A stretch of 60,717 bases of DNA from Granulicella sp. S190 (GTDB lineage: Bacteria > Acidobacteriota > Terriglobia > Terriglobales > Acidobacteriaceae), in the NCBI RefSeq assembly GCF_009766095.1, contig NZ_LMUD01000016.1:408303-469019 (forward strand), written 5' to 3'. The position numbers and the translations under genes are program-made. The notes under the pieces are model-generated. The model was not told the DNA's origin. It saw nothing but the letters and a program-made list of their open reading frames with translations, and made no database searches. Below are positions 51,880 through 60,717 of this stretch, piece after piece (the stretch's first letter is position 1; each line of letters opens with the position of its first letter).

Positions 51880-53586
51880 TCAGCTCTTGCTCTCAGGCAC
51901 TCTCTCCGACACCGCCGGATGCGCAGGCACCGGGTTCGCGACCTCTCTCGCGTAGATCTGATAAGTCGTCTTCGGAGGATCTTCATCCTGGTGCAACGCC
52001 CTCACATGCGCACGAATCATCTCATCCGCCGCTGTGATCCGCTCTCGCGACCTCAGGTAGTCCAGCCACGACTCCATCACAAACGTCTCGTTCAAATGTT
52101 GCGGATCGATCGCATCGCGATAGATCCCCCAGCGCATCGCCCCATCGCGCATTCGCACGCCCCGCAGCAGATGGATCGCCGACGTAAACTCCGCGTAGTT
52201 CTCGAGCGGAATGCGGTACACAATCGAGATGCGCACCGGCCCGTCGGTAGGCTCCGTATCCAGCGCAAGCTGCGGCGCCGGATGCTTCCACTGATACGGC
52301 GTGTGATCCGGCAGCGGGCCCTGCAAAATGTGAAACCGCCGCGCGAACGGAAACGTAATCAGCAGACCGCAAGCCGCCGTCGTCAACGCAATCGGCGTCG
52401 AGGTATGTTCCGCGATATAGCCCCACAAAATCGCGCCGAGCGCCATTCCTCCCTGGAACGTCATCTGGTAAGTTCCCAGCGAGCGAGCCTGCACCCACGC
52501 CGGTACTGAAAGCTGCACCGACACATTGATCGTCGACATCGTGCTCGTCCACGCAGCGCCCGAAAAAATCAACGTCCCAATGATGATCGAGGGACTCCGC
52601 ACAAACGCCAGGACCAGTAGCACCGCCACGTTATAGAGCGTCGACGCAGCCAGAATCTGATCCGCGGTAAATCTCTGTCGAATCCTGTGCAGCGTAGTAG
52701 CTGCAATTAGAGCCCCTATCCCCAGCGAACCATTCAAAATACCGTAACCCAGCGGCCCCTGCTTCAGATCTCTCTTGGCCACTACCGCCAGCAGTGACCA
52801 GATCGCCGAGATAAAAAACGTGTAGATAAACGCGCGCACCAGCGACGACTGCAGATCCGGCGCATACCGCACATAGCGCAGCCCCGAGCGAATCGACCCC
52901 GCAATGCGCTCCGAAGGCAGAGCCGACTTGAACAGCGGAATCCGCTTCCAGTTCACCAGCACCCAGATCACGCCTGCAAACGAAAGCGCATTCAGCGCAA
53001 ACACCGAACCCGCGCCGGTATGTACCCTCTGAAAACCAGCAACCATCAAGCCACCTAGCGCCGGACCCACCGCACGCGCAAGATTGTTGCTCGCCGCATT
53101 CAACGACACCGTATCCGGAATCAGCTCACGTGGCACCAGCTCCGGCACAATCGCCTGCCACGCCGGGTTGTTCATCGCCGAGCCGATGTTCAACAAAAAC
53201 GTGAACGCCAGCAGCGCCCACGGTGATATGTAACCGATAAAGGTCAAAATCGCCAGGATGCCGACAGACGCCAGCATCCATGCCTGCCAGAAGATCAGCA
53301 GCTTGCGCCGGTCGAAGATATCCGCCGTCGCCCCGGCCAGCAGCCCCAGCAGCAACACCGGCAGGCTGGCCGCCGTCTGCATCAGTGCGATCAGCAACGG
53401 CGAAGCCGTCAGCGATGTCATCAGCCACGTGCCCGCCGTGTCCTGCATCCACGTCCCCACCGACGAGATCGTGCTCGCGATCCAGCGGTCGCGAAACAGC
53501 GGAATCTTCAACGGTGCGAAGCCGTTGGAGCTCTCTGCAATCGTTACGGGGGCGGTGTTGGAAGATTCAAAAGGCATCGCTCCCAT
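51880..53586 (-). CDS. MFS_3 family exporter with C-terminal ferredoxin-like domain
   Basis: A 568-residue major-facilitator transporter (enterobactin-exporter-like MFS_3 group) with about 12 transmembrane segments. The segments LLLGLLAGATADIFDRRKLL and NIGSAMNNPAWQAIVPELV are typical; substrates in this group include siderophores and antibiotics. Residues about 430-550 are soluble (VRISIVYRIPLENYAEFTSAI, then MRWGIYRDAIDPQHLNETFVMESW) and resemble the antibiotic-biosynthesis-monooxygenase-type dimeric barrel that many MFS_3 members carry. The start is the ATG at 53586 or 53577. It is a single-gene unit. Confidence 0.9.
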   Translation of the reverse strand: MGAMPFESSNTAPVTIAESSNGFAPLKIPLFRDRWIASTISSVGTWMQDTAGTWLMTSLTASPLLIALMQTAASLPVLLLGLLAGATADIFDRRKLLIFWQAWMLASVGILAILTFIGYISPWALLAFTFLLNIGSAMNNPAWQAIVPELVPRELIPDTVSLNAASNNLARAVGPALGGLMVAGFQRVHTGAGSVFALNALSFAGVIWVLVNWKRIPLFKSALPSERIAGSIRSGLRYVRYAPDLQSSLVRAFIYTFFISAIWSLLAVVAKRDLKQGPLGYGILNGSLGIGALIAATTLHRIRQRFTADQILAASTLYNVAVLLVLAFVRSPSIIIGTLIFSGAAWTSTMSTINVSVQLSVPAWVQARSLGTYQMTFQGGMALGAILWGYIAEHTSTPIALTTAACGLLITFPFARRFHILQGPLPDHTPYQWKHPAPQLALDTEPTDGPVRISIVYRIPLENYAEFTSAIHLLRGVRMRDGAMRWGIYRDAIDPQHLNETFVMESWLDYLRSRERITAADEMIRAHVRALHQDEDPPKTTYQIYAREVANPVPAHPAVSERVPESKS

Positions 53587-53734
53587 TAGTTTACGGGGTC
53601 GAGCCGCAGCGGCAAGGTACAGGGTCTTCGCAAGGGATTGTCATCGGATCGTCAATTGTCTGTCAGGGCTTCGTCAGTTACATCCCGCAGGCCAAAAACC
53701 ATCGCTCCACCCTGTAAACTCGGCTCGAAACAGC

Positions 53735-55339
53735 ATGATCGTCGAGAAAGTTACAGCCGCAAACGAAGAATCGCGGAGCGCATACCGCTCTCCCGACCGC
53801 GAGACCACCTCGCCATCGCGGAGGACCATGGCCTTGCTCGCAGCAGTCACCTTCGTCGTCTGTTGCCTGCGCTCCTTCGTCCCTCCTCACACCCCGCTCC
53901 TGCTATGGGGAGACCAGCTCGGCTACGCCACCAAAGGCGTCAGAATCCTCGGCGGCGAGCTGCCCTACCGCGACTTCTTCGAGTTCCTCACCCCAGGCAC
54001 CGACCTCGTCTACGCTCTCCTCTTTCGCTGCTTCGGCATCACGATGTGGGTGCCCAACCTCACCATGGCTGCCTTGGCTGCCGTCGCAACGCTAGGCATC
54101 ACCTGGTCTGCAAGGCGAATCATGCAGGGCTGGTTTGCCGTGCTGCCCGCGCTCCTGTTGCTTGGCTTCGTTCTCTTCGGCTCTCTCGATGCCACGCATC
54201 ACTGGTTCAGCACCATCGCTGTAATGGCCGCCGTGTCGCTCCTCTGCCAGCGCACCACGCTCGTCCGCGTAGCTGCCGCAGGTGCACTCTGCGGCATAGC
54301 CGCCAGCTTCACCCAAAGCAAAGGAGCCGCCATCGTCGCAGGCCTCTTCGTCTATCTGCTTTGGAGCTCGCGGCTCGAACCCTCCAGGGCAGGGAACCAC
54401 CTCCGCAGGGCTCTAACCCTGTGCCTCGTCCTCCTGCTCGCAGCCACGCTGGTCTTTGCCGCCATCAATGGACGCTTCATCCTCGCCGCAGGCATCCGTC
54501 CATGGGCACATGACGTCATCGTCTACCCCCTTCGTTACTTCGGCCGTGTCGACACCAACAACTGGCGAGGCGCAGGCCTCGAGTGGAGAGAGCGCAGCGG
54601 CGTCCTCAAGTGGATTTGCTCTCCCTTCCTCTATCTCTCAGTGCCTCTCACCTATCTCTGGTTCTTCGCGGAATGGTCTTTCAGCAAAGACCGCTCGCGG
54701 TCCACACAAACGCCAATCGCCTTCAACCCCCAGCGTCGTCAGTTGCTGCTGCTGGCCATCGCTGGCAGCGCCATGCTCGCAGCAGTCTCGCCGGCACTCT
54801 CCATCCGCAGAATCTCCTGCGTCAGTCCCCCGGCGATGGTGCTTCTCGCCTGGCTGCTCAGCCGCCGCGGACCTTCAGGTCTCACCTGTGCCAAGCTCCT
54901 CGGAGCAGTCTCGGTCGTCATCGCCGCCGGTCAGGTCGTCGCCGTTCAGACCCACCCGAAGCACCTCGTCACCCTCCCTGTCGGAACCGTTGCCATCCCT
55001 AGCGCGGACAACGCCGAACTCTACCGTTGGATGGCAGAGAACACCCATCCCGGGCAGTGGTACTTTGGCCTCCCGCCGCTCACCCTGCCTCTGGAGCTGC
55101 GGAATCCAACCCCGATCGAATCCCCCGGCCCCGCAGGTTACTCGCGGCCCGATCAGATCGCTGCGGTCGTCCAGGGTCTGGAGCGAACGCAGACTCCTAT
55201 GCTCATCCTCCGTCGCTCCCCGCGCACCCAGGCAGACAAGGACGACAATCTCCAACCCTTCTTCGACTACGTGGACGCCCACTACCAAAAGACAAGACGC
55301 TTCGCCCCCGGGGACGAAGTCTGGCAGCGAGTGCGGTAA
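53735..55339 (+). CDS. Multi-span membrane protein, GT-C glycosyltransferase-like
   Basis: A 534-residue integral membrane protein with about ten transmembrane segments. Near the N-terminus the loop LWGDQLGYATKGVRILGGELPYRDFFEFLTPGTD looks like the acidic catalytic loop of GT-C/ArnT-like lipid-linked-sugar transferases. The C-terminal segment (about 430-534) is a soluble periplasmic domain. Neither donor nor acceptor is predictable. The ATG at 53735 is preferred; the frame is open far upstream across the start of the MFS gene, which I consider chance. The start lies 149 bp from that divergent start. Confidence 0.72.
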   Translation: MIVEKVTAANEESRSAYRSPDRETTSPSRRTMALLAAVTFVVCCLRSFVPPHTPLLLWGDQLGYATKGVRILGGELPYRDFFEFLTPGTDLVYALLFRCFGITMWVPNLTMAALAAVATLGITWSARRIMQGWFAVLPALLLLGFVLFGSLDATHHWFSTIAVMAAVSLLCQRTTLVRVAAAGALCGIAASFTQSKGAAIVAGLFVYLLWSSRLEPSRAGNHLRRALTLCLVLLLAATLVFAAINGRFILAAGIRPWAHDVIVYPLRYFGRVDTNNWRGAGLEWRERSGVLKWICSPFLYLSVPLTYLWFFAEWSFSKDRSRSTQTPIAFNPQRRQLLLLAIAGSAMLAAVSPALSIRRISCVSPPAMVLLAWLLSRRGPSGLTCAKLLGAVSVVIAAGQVVAVQTHPKHLVTLPVGTVAIPSADNAELYRWMAENTHPGQWYFGLPPLTLPLELRNPTPIESPGPAGYSRPDQIAAVVQGLERTQTPMLILRRSPRTQADKDDNLQPFFDYVDAHYQKTRRFAPGDEVWQRVR

Positions 55340-55375
55340 GAGGGGTTGACGAACGAATAACAGGTTAAAAAGGAA

Positions 55376-55409
55376 ACCCACGCAGCGCGGTGGGGGCTGT
55401 TGCGTGGGT
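55376..55409 (+). terminator. Hairpin after the GT-C-like gene
   Basis: ACCCACGCA/TGCGTGGGT form a 9-bp stem with a 16-nt loop, 36 nt after the stop; the following bases are ATTCC. Moderate terminator candidate. Confidence 0.45.
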
Positions 55410-55508
55410 ATTCCGGTAAAGCAACGAAGTGGGTGGACTTCGTTATGACTGACTCAACCCGAAGGGAGTCTTGCCATTCGTTTAAGATAAAGGGAAAGGC
55501 AAGGTGAG

Positions 55509-56315
55509 TCAATAGGCATTTGCGGCCGGCGCACTGCTCTGACGTGCCTCTTTCACCATCTCTACCAGAATGGAACGGGTGTCCCCAGGCGTCGCCGCCT
55601 CCCGCAAAAATGCGATCCGGGCACCTTTCATACCTCCTGGCGTCACCGCACGTACATGGAAGCCCAGCCGGTCAACCGAAGTCATGGTCACGCTCTCCGC
55701 CTCAAGCCCCGCGTGAGCCCTTGTAAGCAACACCAGGGCGTCCGCATGGTCGGCATTCATGTGATCCAGAATGCCCTGTGCTGCCCCGGCAAGGGGGTCA
55801 GGAGAGGCCGCTGCGTAGTCAGTGTTACTCACCCACCCCATCACTCCAAACCCGCCCACGTAGTACACGTCTACCGGCTCCAGCCGGAAGAAGGCAAAGT
55901 CGTTGAAATCCACCCAGTAGTGGCTGTTCGGATGCTCCTTCAGGTAAACCTCACGCACCTCAGCCTTCTCCGCATCGCCTACGTGCTCTACATTGCCCAC
56001 CAGGGTCACGCGGGACGCGCCCAGCACGTCCCCATCCGCCGCAGGCTGGCTCACAAAGAGGCTGGCTCGCGGGTCCGCCTTCAGGTTCTGCGTGTGCATC
56101 GCCATCGTACTGATCAAAAACAGTGGACGCCCCCCGGCATCGAGCGCATACGGCATCAGCGAACCAAAGGGAAAACCGGCCTGCTTACGCGAGACGGTCG
56201 AAAGCGTAGCCACGTTACTTAGATGAAGCAGGGTACGCGCACGCTCTGCGTAGCTCGGTTCAGGAATCGGTGGCTGAGGATTCGGATTGTAGGGCGCTGC
56301 ATGCTGATTCGACAT
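55509..56315 (-). CDS. HugZ-like pyridoxamine 5'-phosphate oxidase family protein
   Basis: A 268-residue protein: an N-terminal flavin-binding split-barrel domain of the PNPOx fold (LSNVATLSTVSRKQAGFPFGSLMPYALD, then FLISTMAMHTQNLKADPRASLF) and a C-terminal HugZ/DUF2470 domain (LDHMNADHADALVLLTRAHAG, then VDRLGFHVRA). Such two-domain proteins bind heme and may be heme oxygenase-like; HugZ uses a conserved C-terminal His. The ATG at 56315 is preferred; the upstream frame to 56417 lacks homology. It converges with the GT-C-like gene. Confidence 0.88.
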   Translation of the reverse strand: MSNQHAAPYNPNPQPPIPEPSYAERARTLLHLSNVATLSTVSRKQAGFPFGSLMPYALDAGGRPLFLISTMAMHTQNLKADPRASLFVSQPAADGDVLGASRVTLVGNVEHVGDAEKAEVREVYLKEHPNSHYWVDFNDFAFFRLEPVDVYYVGGFGVMGWVSNTDYAAASPDPLAGAAQGILDHMNADHADALVLLTRAHAGLEAESVTMTSVDRLGFHVRAVTPGGMKGARIAFLREAATPGDTRSILVEMVKEARQSSAPAANAY

Positions 56316-56391
56316 AAAGTCTGCTGTACCTTTTGGGAAACATGGACTAACCCATGAAAATGAAACGTGAAGTTGAAGTTTCGGTAGTGAG

Positions 56392-56616
56392 TCAGTTTGA
56401 AATCTTCTCGTACGCAACGAGAATTATGTTCTTGGGATCGTCCCTCGTAGGAGTAGGGCGGCATCGTACCTTGGCCCCGGTGTCGAAGGCCCATCTCGTA
56501 TCTTCGGGATCGGCATTTACCTCGACAATCTGATAAACATCCCCTTGAATATGAATTGCCTCAACGGGACACCAAACCGCCACCGCCTCATCCGGCAGAT
56601 CTACATAAATTCTCAT
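56392..56616 (-). CDS. Small conserved protein of unknown function
   Basis: A 74-residue protein starting MRIYVDLPDEAVAVWCPVEAIH. The pattern (L)PDE-x-(A/V)W-PVEA-x-x-IxGDVYxIVE and the acidic DPEDTRWAFDTGAKVR recur in short hypothetical proteins of several phyla; I know no function. A longer frame to 56706 adds cysteine-rich residues and is not used. It lies just upstream of the HugZ-like gene on the same strand (76 bp between). Confidence 0.6.
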   Translation of the reverse strand: MRIYVDLPDEAVAVWCPVEAIHIQGDVYQIVEVNADPEDTRWAFDTGAKVRCRPTPTRDDPKNIILVAYEKISN

Positions 56617-56718
56617 CAGGGCTATGCTCTCACGCCTTGAACAGCCCCTACAATCTCCTTGGTCGTCCACGTAAGACCGACAACGACCTAAGTCTCCGGG
56701 CCACAAAAAAGCCTGCCG

Positions 56719-56888
56719 AAAATAAATGCAAAAACGTGGCGCATTTTTAAGAGCTGAAAACTATGGTGTTTCCAGCCACACTTTCACCATCATCTCACCA
56801 CGTTCTACCATCCAAAAAACCACGTTACGCAACCACTTTTTTGCAAAAACATCTGTAAAACGGCCAATCCACCACAGCCAGAAAAAAG
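56719..56888 (+). repeat. CACCAC-rich ~170-bp dispersed element, copy C
   Basis: It opens AAAATAAATGCAAAAACG, then TGGCGCATTTTT (stem AAAAA/TTTTT), continues TTTCACCATCATCTCACC and AAAAAACCACGTTACGC, and ends CCACCACAGCCAGAAAAAA. It is exactly as long as copies A and B and in the same orientation. It ends 17 bp from the stop of pckG, so it would be read antisense in the pckG 3' end. Confidence 0.7.
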
Positions 56889-56904
56889 CTGCAGCCGCCT
56901 TACG

Positions 56905-58752
56905 CTAAAGTCGGCAGATCAGCAGCTCGCGCTCATAGATCATCTCCGGCGGAAGGTGGTCGTGGAGAGCGAGGAACAGCTCTTCGTGCCCCATCACCTC
57001 CTGCTTCCACTGCGCCCTGTCTACAGTCTGCAGAACATCGAACGTCTCCCGCGAAAACTCCAACCCCTTCCACTGAATATCGTCAAAGTGGGGAGTCCAG
57101 CCAATCGGAGTCTCCTTGCCCAGCGCCCGCCCACGAACCCTGTCGATAATCCACTTCAAAACCCGCATATTCTCGCTATAGCCAGGCCACAGGAACTCGC
57201 CATCCGGTCCCTTGCGGAACCAGTTCACGTGGAACACCCGCGGCGTAGCCGACAAATTCCGTTGCATCTTCAACCAGTGCCGGAAGTAGTCCCCCATGTG
57301 GTATCCGCAGAACGGCAGCATTGCCATTGGGTCGCGCCGAACCTTACCGATCGTTCCAGCAGAAGCCGCCGTCGTCTCCGACCCCATCGTAGCGCCAATG
57401 TAGACGCCAGCGGACCAGTTGAAAGCCTGGTACACCAGAGGCATCGTTGTAGGTCTGCGGCCACCGAAGATAAACGCGGAGATAGGAACGCCTTTCGGAT
57501 TCTCCCAATCAGGATCGATCGTAGGACACTGCGATGCCGGAGCCGTAAAGCGTCCGTTGGGATGAGCCGCTGGTTGGCCTGTCTCCTTTGCGATGGCTGG
57601 AGTCCAGCGATTGCCACGCCAATCAATCAGTTCAGCGGGCGGAGTGTCCGTCATGCCCTCCCACCACACGCCGCCTTCAGGGGTCAGCGCGACGTTGGTG
57701 AAGATGGTGTTCTTCGCGAGTGTAGCCATTGCATTAGGGTTGGTCTTGGCGCTGGTGCCGGGCGCGACGCCAAAGAAGCCCGCCTCCGGGTTGATCGCGC
57801 GAAGCTGCCCGGTCTGATCGGGCTTGATCCAGGCGATATCGTCACCGACTGTCCACACCTTCCAGCCGTCGAAGCCCGCAGGTGGGATCATCATGGCAAA
57901 GTTGGTCTTCCCGCACGCGCTCGGAAAGGCAGCGGCTACGTAGGTCTTCTCCGTACTGCCGTCCGCGCGCTTGGGAGATTCAACGCCGACGATCAACATA
58001 TGCTCGGCCATCCAGCCCTCGTCGCGGGCGATGTTGGAGGCAATACGCAGAGCAAAACACTTCTTCCCCAGTAATGCGTTTCCACCGTATCCGCTACCGT
58101 AAGACCAGATCTCGCGGGTTTCGGGAAAATGGACGATGTACTTCTCGTCATTACAGGGCCACGGAACGTCCTTTTGGCCAGCAGCAAGTGGTGCGCCTAC
58201 CGTATGCATGCACGGGACAACGCGCTTCTCGTCCTTGTCGATTTCTGCGAATACTTGCGTCCCGATACGCGCCATAATGCGCATGTTGACCACCGCATAG
58301 GCACTGTCGGTCAGCTGAACGCCTATCTGCGACATAGGCGAGCCGACCGGACCCATGGAGTAGGGAAGCACATACATCGTGCGTCCGCGCATCGCGCCAC
58401 GGAAGAGCTGCTTGAGCTTCTTGCGCATGACAAAGGGGTCTTCCCAGTTGTTGGTGGGGCCGGCAGTGTCCTTTGAGAGAGAGCAGATAAAGGTGCGATC
58501 TTCCACGCGGGCAACGTCGTTAGGCGCGGAGCGGGCGAGGTAGCATCCCGGCCAGAGCTTCTCATTCAGTTTGGTAAACGTTCCCGCATGCACGAGCTGA
58601 TCGCAAAGAAAATCATACTCAGCCGGCGACCCGTCGATCCAGTGGATGCGATCAGGCTGGCACAGATCAGCCATCTTCTCGACCCAGCGGATCAGATGTT
58701 TGTTGGAGGTGGGGGGCGCTGCTATGGCTGTTTCGACGGCTACGGTCTTCAT
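56905..58752 (-). CDS. pckG: Phosphoenolpyruvate carboxykinase (GTP)
   Basis: A 615-residue GTP-dependent PEPCK, which interconverts oxaloacetate and PEP (gluconeogenesis). The P-loop [13 protein letters not shown] contains the reactive cysteine of the GTP class; [13 protein letters not shown] holds the Mn/Mg-binding Asp, and [12 protein letters not shown] and [26 protein letters not shown] are typical. The ATG at 58752 ([20 protein letters not shown]) is preferred over a TTG at 58806. Its 3' end abuts repeat copy C. With pyk and sucA in the same window, central carbon metabolism is represented but not clustered. Confidence 0.97.
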   Translation of the reverse strand: MKTVAVETAIAAPPTSNKHLIRWVEKMADLCQPDRIHWIDGSPAEYDFLCDQLVHAGTFTKLNEKLWPGCYLARSAPNDVARVEDRTFICSLSKDTAGPTNNWEDPFVMRKKLKQLFRGAMRGRTMYVLPYSMGPVGSPMSQIGVQLTDSAYAVVNMRIMARIGTQVFAEIDKDEKRVVPCMHTVGAPLAAGQKDVPWPCNDEKYIVHFPETREIWSYGSGYGGNALLGKKCFALRIASNIARDEGWMAEHMLIVGVESPKRADGSTEKTYVAAAFPSACGKTNFAMMIPPAGFDGWKVWTVGDDIAWIKPDQTGQLRAINPEAGFFGVAPGTSAKTNPNAMATLAKNTIFTNVALTPEGGVWWEGMTDTPPAELIDWRGNRWTPAIAKETGQPAAHPNGRFTAPASQCPTIDPDWENPKGVPISAFIFGGRRPTTMPLVYQAFNWSAGVYIGATMGSETTAASAGTIGKVRRDPMAMLPFCGYHMGDYFRHWLKMQRNLSATPRVFHVNWFRKGPDGEFLWPGYSENMRVLKWIIDRVRGRALGKETPIGWTPHFDDIQWKGLEFSRETFDVLQTVDRAQWKQEVMGHEELFLALHDHLPPEMIYERELLICRL

Positions 58753-59027
58753 AAGTTGGCGCAGTTCCTTCGGTACAAGTCTTCGCCTCCTCGTAACGGC
58801 TGTCAACCCTTAGAGTTCACGCGAGCGGAGTAAAGTTCTTGGATCGAGCATTTACCTCTAGCCACTCATTTGGCGGGGTTTGTTCTCATGATCGCTAGAT
58901 TGGCCCGATGCGAACTACCCTCTAGTTTCCCGCACTGATAGACTTGAAGCTCTGCGCTGTGACTTCGCGCAATCAGTTCTCTCAATGCGGCAAAACCGCA
59001 AAGAGCAAAAAGGAAGAACAAGACAAA

Positions 59028-59759
59028 GTGGACCAGCAGACCAAGCAAGCTCTGAAGCATGACCAGTTCGTCGACACCACCAACCATGGCCTTGAGTGGG
59101 CCAGCGAAAATCGCCGCTCCGTCATCGTTACCAGCGCTATTGTGCTCGCCGCGATTTTGGTGGTGGTTGCCGGTGCGCTGATCTACAACAGCCGTGCGGG
59201 ACAGGCCTCAACCGCCTTCGGCGCGGCGATGCAGGCCTATCAGACACCGCTCGCGACGCCGGGACAGCCAGTGCCTCCCGGCGTGAAGACCTACGCCTCT
59301 GTGGCAGAGCGTGCCAAGGCCGCAAACGACCTGTTTACGGGCGTTGCGGATAAGTACGGCATGACGCCTGATGGTAAGGTGTCGCGCTACTTCGCCGGCT
59401 TGACATATATGGAAGCGGGGCAGAATGGGCCAGCAGAGAGCACGCTTAAGCAGGTAGCGGATGGTTGGAATGGTGATCTCGCTGCCCTTGCCAAGCTGTC
59501 GCTCGCGCAGCTTTACCGCCAGACAAATCGGGATTCGCAGGCTGTCGAACTCTACAACGAGCTCACATCCAAGCCGACAACGACGGTGCCTGCAGGGCTT
59601 GCGCAGTTGCAGCTTGCGGAGTTGTACGAGAACCAGGGAAAGCCGGAGTTGGCAAAGAAGATCTACGCGCAGCTGAAAGATAAGGACGCTAAAGGGGCTG
59701 CTGGAGCACTGGCTGCTCAGAAGCTGAACCCTGCACCTACGGGACCGGCTGGTCAGTAA
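59028..59759 (+). CDS. TPR-like membrane-anchored protein (YfgM-like)
   Basis: A 243-residue protein from a GTG at 59028 (MDQQTKQALKHDQFVDTT, with AAGGAAG upstream): a cytosolic segment, one transmembrane helix (about 33-53), then an exported domain of TPR-like helical pairs (FAGLTYMEAGQNGPAESTLKQVA, then LAKLSLAQLYRQTNRDSQAVELYNEL and LAELYENQGKPELAKKIYAQL). The topology and repeats resemble YfgM, which works with the SecYEG/PpiD chaperone machinery; no bamB or der neighbour supports this. A reading from TTG at 58944 adds 28 residues. Confidence 0.75.
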   Translation: MDQQTKQALKHDQFVDTTNHGLEWASENRRSVIVTSAIVLAAILVVVAGALIYNSRAGQASTAFGAAMQAYQTPLATPGQPVPPGVKTYASVAERAKAANDLFTGVADKYGMTPDGKVSRYFAGLTYMEAGQNGPAESTLKQVADGWNGDLAALAKLSLAQLYRQTNRDSQAVELYNELTSKPTTTVPAGLAQLQLAELYENQGKPELAKKIYAQLKDKDAKGAAGALAAQKLNPAPTGPAGQ

Positions 59760-59787
59760 GTAGCGGTTAACGCAGACTAAAGTCGAC

Positions 59788-59827
59788 TCGGGATGCAAGG
59801 AATTCTACCTTGCATCCCGAATCTTTT
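59788..59827 (+). terminator. Intrinsic terminator of the TPR gene
   Basis: The perfect 13-bp stem TCGGGATGCAAGG/CCTTGCATCCCGA with a 7-nt loop is followed by ATCTTTTTGG. Confidence 0.92.
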
Positions 59828-59838
59828 TGGTGTGTCGA

Positions 59839-60717
59839 TTAGCCGTGGTCTTCGTCATGAAAGTAAGAAGAGCGACTGGCTTCCGCCTTCAATGCACTGG
59901 CCGCGTCTGTTCTCATCCTGGTAAGAATGCTCCATTGGTCGTTCAACTTTGGAGGAGCGACCCATACGGGGAGTTGCAGACGCAGGTATTCGGCGAGGCC
60001 CTGCGCGTGAGGTTCGTAGAGAGCACGTAGGGTGTGGAGACGTTTTGCCGCAGCGGGATCGCCGCAGAGAAGTATCTGATTTTCACCTAGCGCTTCGCAG
60101 AGATGGTAGAAGTCTTTGGACGGAAGACGGTCTATGTCGGTTCGCGTGGCCCCTCCAGGGAGTTCCAGTACCTCGAAGACTTCACCGATGTCGATGAGGG
60201 CGTGTCGGGACATGACAAATGTGAGTTGAGCCTGGCGTGAGTGATTACCTTCGATGACGGAGATGAGAAGGGCGCAGGTGTCCAGGATCGCCACAAGCGC
60301 TGCGAGCCAGCTTTGGGTGTCGTGCTGCGAGCGATAGAAGCAAAGAATGGGATACGAGATATGCGATTCGAGAATCTCCGCGGACCAGCGCTCCCATTCT
60401 TCGAGCAGGTCGATAAGCGCCTCTTCGCGCCCTTCGAAGGCATGGCGGCGAAGAAGTTCAGCTGCGGTGGGTGGTGAACCGGCGCGAGAGTCGAGTAAGG
60501 CCACACTGAGCTCACGATGCGAAAATGCCTGGTACAGCACCGGGAGATAGCCGATGACGAGCGCTACAAAACCAAGACCTACACCCGACTCGAAGATGAT
60601 AAAGGCCCGTGCCAGACGACTGTGAGGCACGACATCGCCGAGACCCAGGGTGAAGAGAGTGGTGCCACTTACGTAAAGGTCTGTACCGAACTGCGTCCAG
60701 GCGCTGGCACTGTGCGC
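59839..60717 (-). CDS. Two-pore-type ion channel protein, 5' end outside window
   Basis: The frame enters from the window edge; the first 292 codons are visible. Near the N-terminal end lies SGTTLFTLGLGDVVPHS, where TLGLGD resembles the selectivity filter of potassium-channel (Ion_trans_2) proteins, followed by one transmembrane segment (AFIIFESGVGLGFVALVIGYL). A soluble, helical domain of about 200 residues follows, with no recognised regulatory motif. The apparent start at 60630 is an internal GTG of this frame. The first transmembrane helix and start codon lie beyond the edge. Confidence 0.8.
   Translation of the reverse strand, partial: AHSASAWTQFGTDLYVSGTTLFTLGLGDVVPHSRLARAFIIFESGVGLGFVALVIGYLPVLYQAFSHRELSVALLDSRAGSPPTAAELLRRHAFEGREEALIDLLEEWERWSAEILESHISYPILCFYRSQHDTQSWLAALVAILDTCALLISVIEGNHSRQAQLTFVMSRHALIDIGEVFEVLELPGGATRTDIDRLPSKDFYHLCEALGENQILLCGDPAAAKRLHTLRALYEPHAQGLAEYLRLQLPVWVAPPKLNDQWSILTRMRTDAASALKAEASRSSYFHDEDHG

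Noticed and set aside
53258..53734. N-terminal extension of the GT-C-like protein, open to 53258
   Set aside because: It overlaps the start of the divergent MFS gene, shows no protein features, and the ATG at 53735 starts a plausible membrane protein.
56726..56908. 60-codon frame over CACCAC copy C, and similar frames in copies A and B
   Set aside because: The readable frame differs between copies and in copy C the frame carrying the shared KIN-type start is closed by a stop, so a conserved peptide is not supported.

Overview
The window reads as chromosomal DNA of an acidobacterium of the Terriglobus/Granulicella/Edaphobacter type. This is inferred from gene content, not from a database search. 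The pointers are a high-GC genome with C/G-ending codons, several PEP-CTERM secreted proteins, an acidobacterial-type VWFA protein, GTP-dependent PEP carboxykinase, an endonuclease-type MutL, and repetitive intergenic elements. I see no insertion sequence, phage, CRISPR array or plasmid function.

Layout. Positions 1-16830 hold the translation/transcription core: 3' part of tuf, rpmG, tRNA-Trp, secE, nusG, rplK, then (after an interruption) rplA, rplJ, rplL, rpoB and rpoC, closed by a strong terminator at 16891. The interruption is unusual: a reverse-strand radical-SAM gene and a Uma2-type nuclease gene lie between rplK and rplA, and rplA has acquired its own promoter and a structured leader. 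Positions 16900-30800 are accessory: an AT-rich secreted serine protease, a YkgB/DUF417 membrane protein, a PEP-CTERM protein, an orphan secreted protein, a pentapeptide-repeat protein, a beta-barrel candidate, a DUF418 membrane protein, a TonB-domain protein, a ROK-type glucokinase, small proteins, and a PAS-GGDEF-EAL c-di-GMP protein. Positions 31000-42000 hold an esterase lipoprotein, a MASE1-GGDEF cyclase, the VWFA protein, a periplasmic thioredoxin, a YihY protein, pyruvate kinase, two tandem PEP-CTERM genes and mutL. Positions 42000-60717 hold a protein with a very long disordered Arg/Ser/Phe/Gly tail next to cmk, a cold-shock protein, membrane and secreted unknowns, sucA (2-oxoglutarate dehydrogenase E1), a fourth PEP-CTERM-like gene, an MFS exporter, a GT-C-like membrane protein, a HugZ-like flavoprotein, pckG, a TPR-like membrane-anchored protein and the 3' part of an ion channel gene.

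The most interesting signals are not the genes alone. (1) Three of four PEP-CTERM genes share a sigma-54-like -24/-12 element of the form TTGGsCm-N5-GTGC, 43-53 nt before the start codon. (2) A dispersed ~170-bp CACCAC-rich element of almost constant length occurs three times in the same orientation. (3) RpoB carries an insertion with four pairs of cysteines, that is, two zinc-ribbon-like knuckle pairs. (4) The rplJ leader has a 14-bp tandem repeat whose copies can alternatively pair with one upstream arm, ending in a T6 run that touches the rplJ start codon.

Many genes could be read with longer N-termini from TTG/GTG codons. Where a good ribosome-binding site, signal peptide or promoter position pointed to an internal start I used that start and said so.
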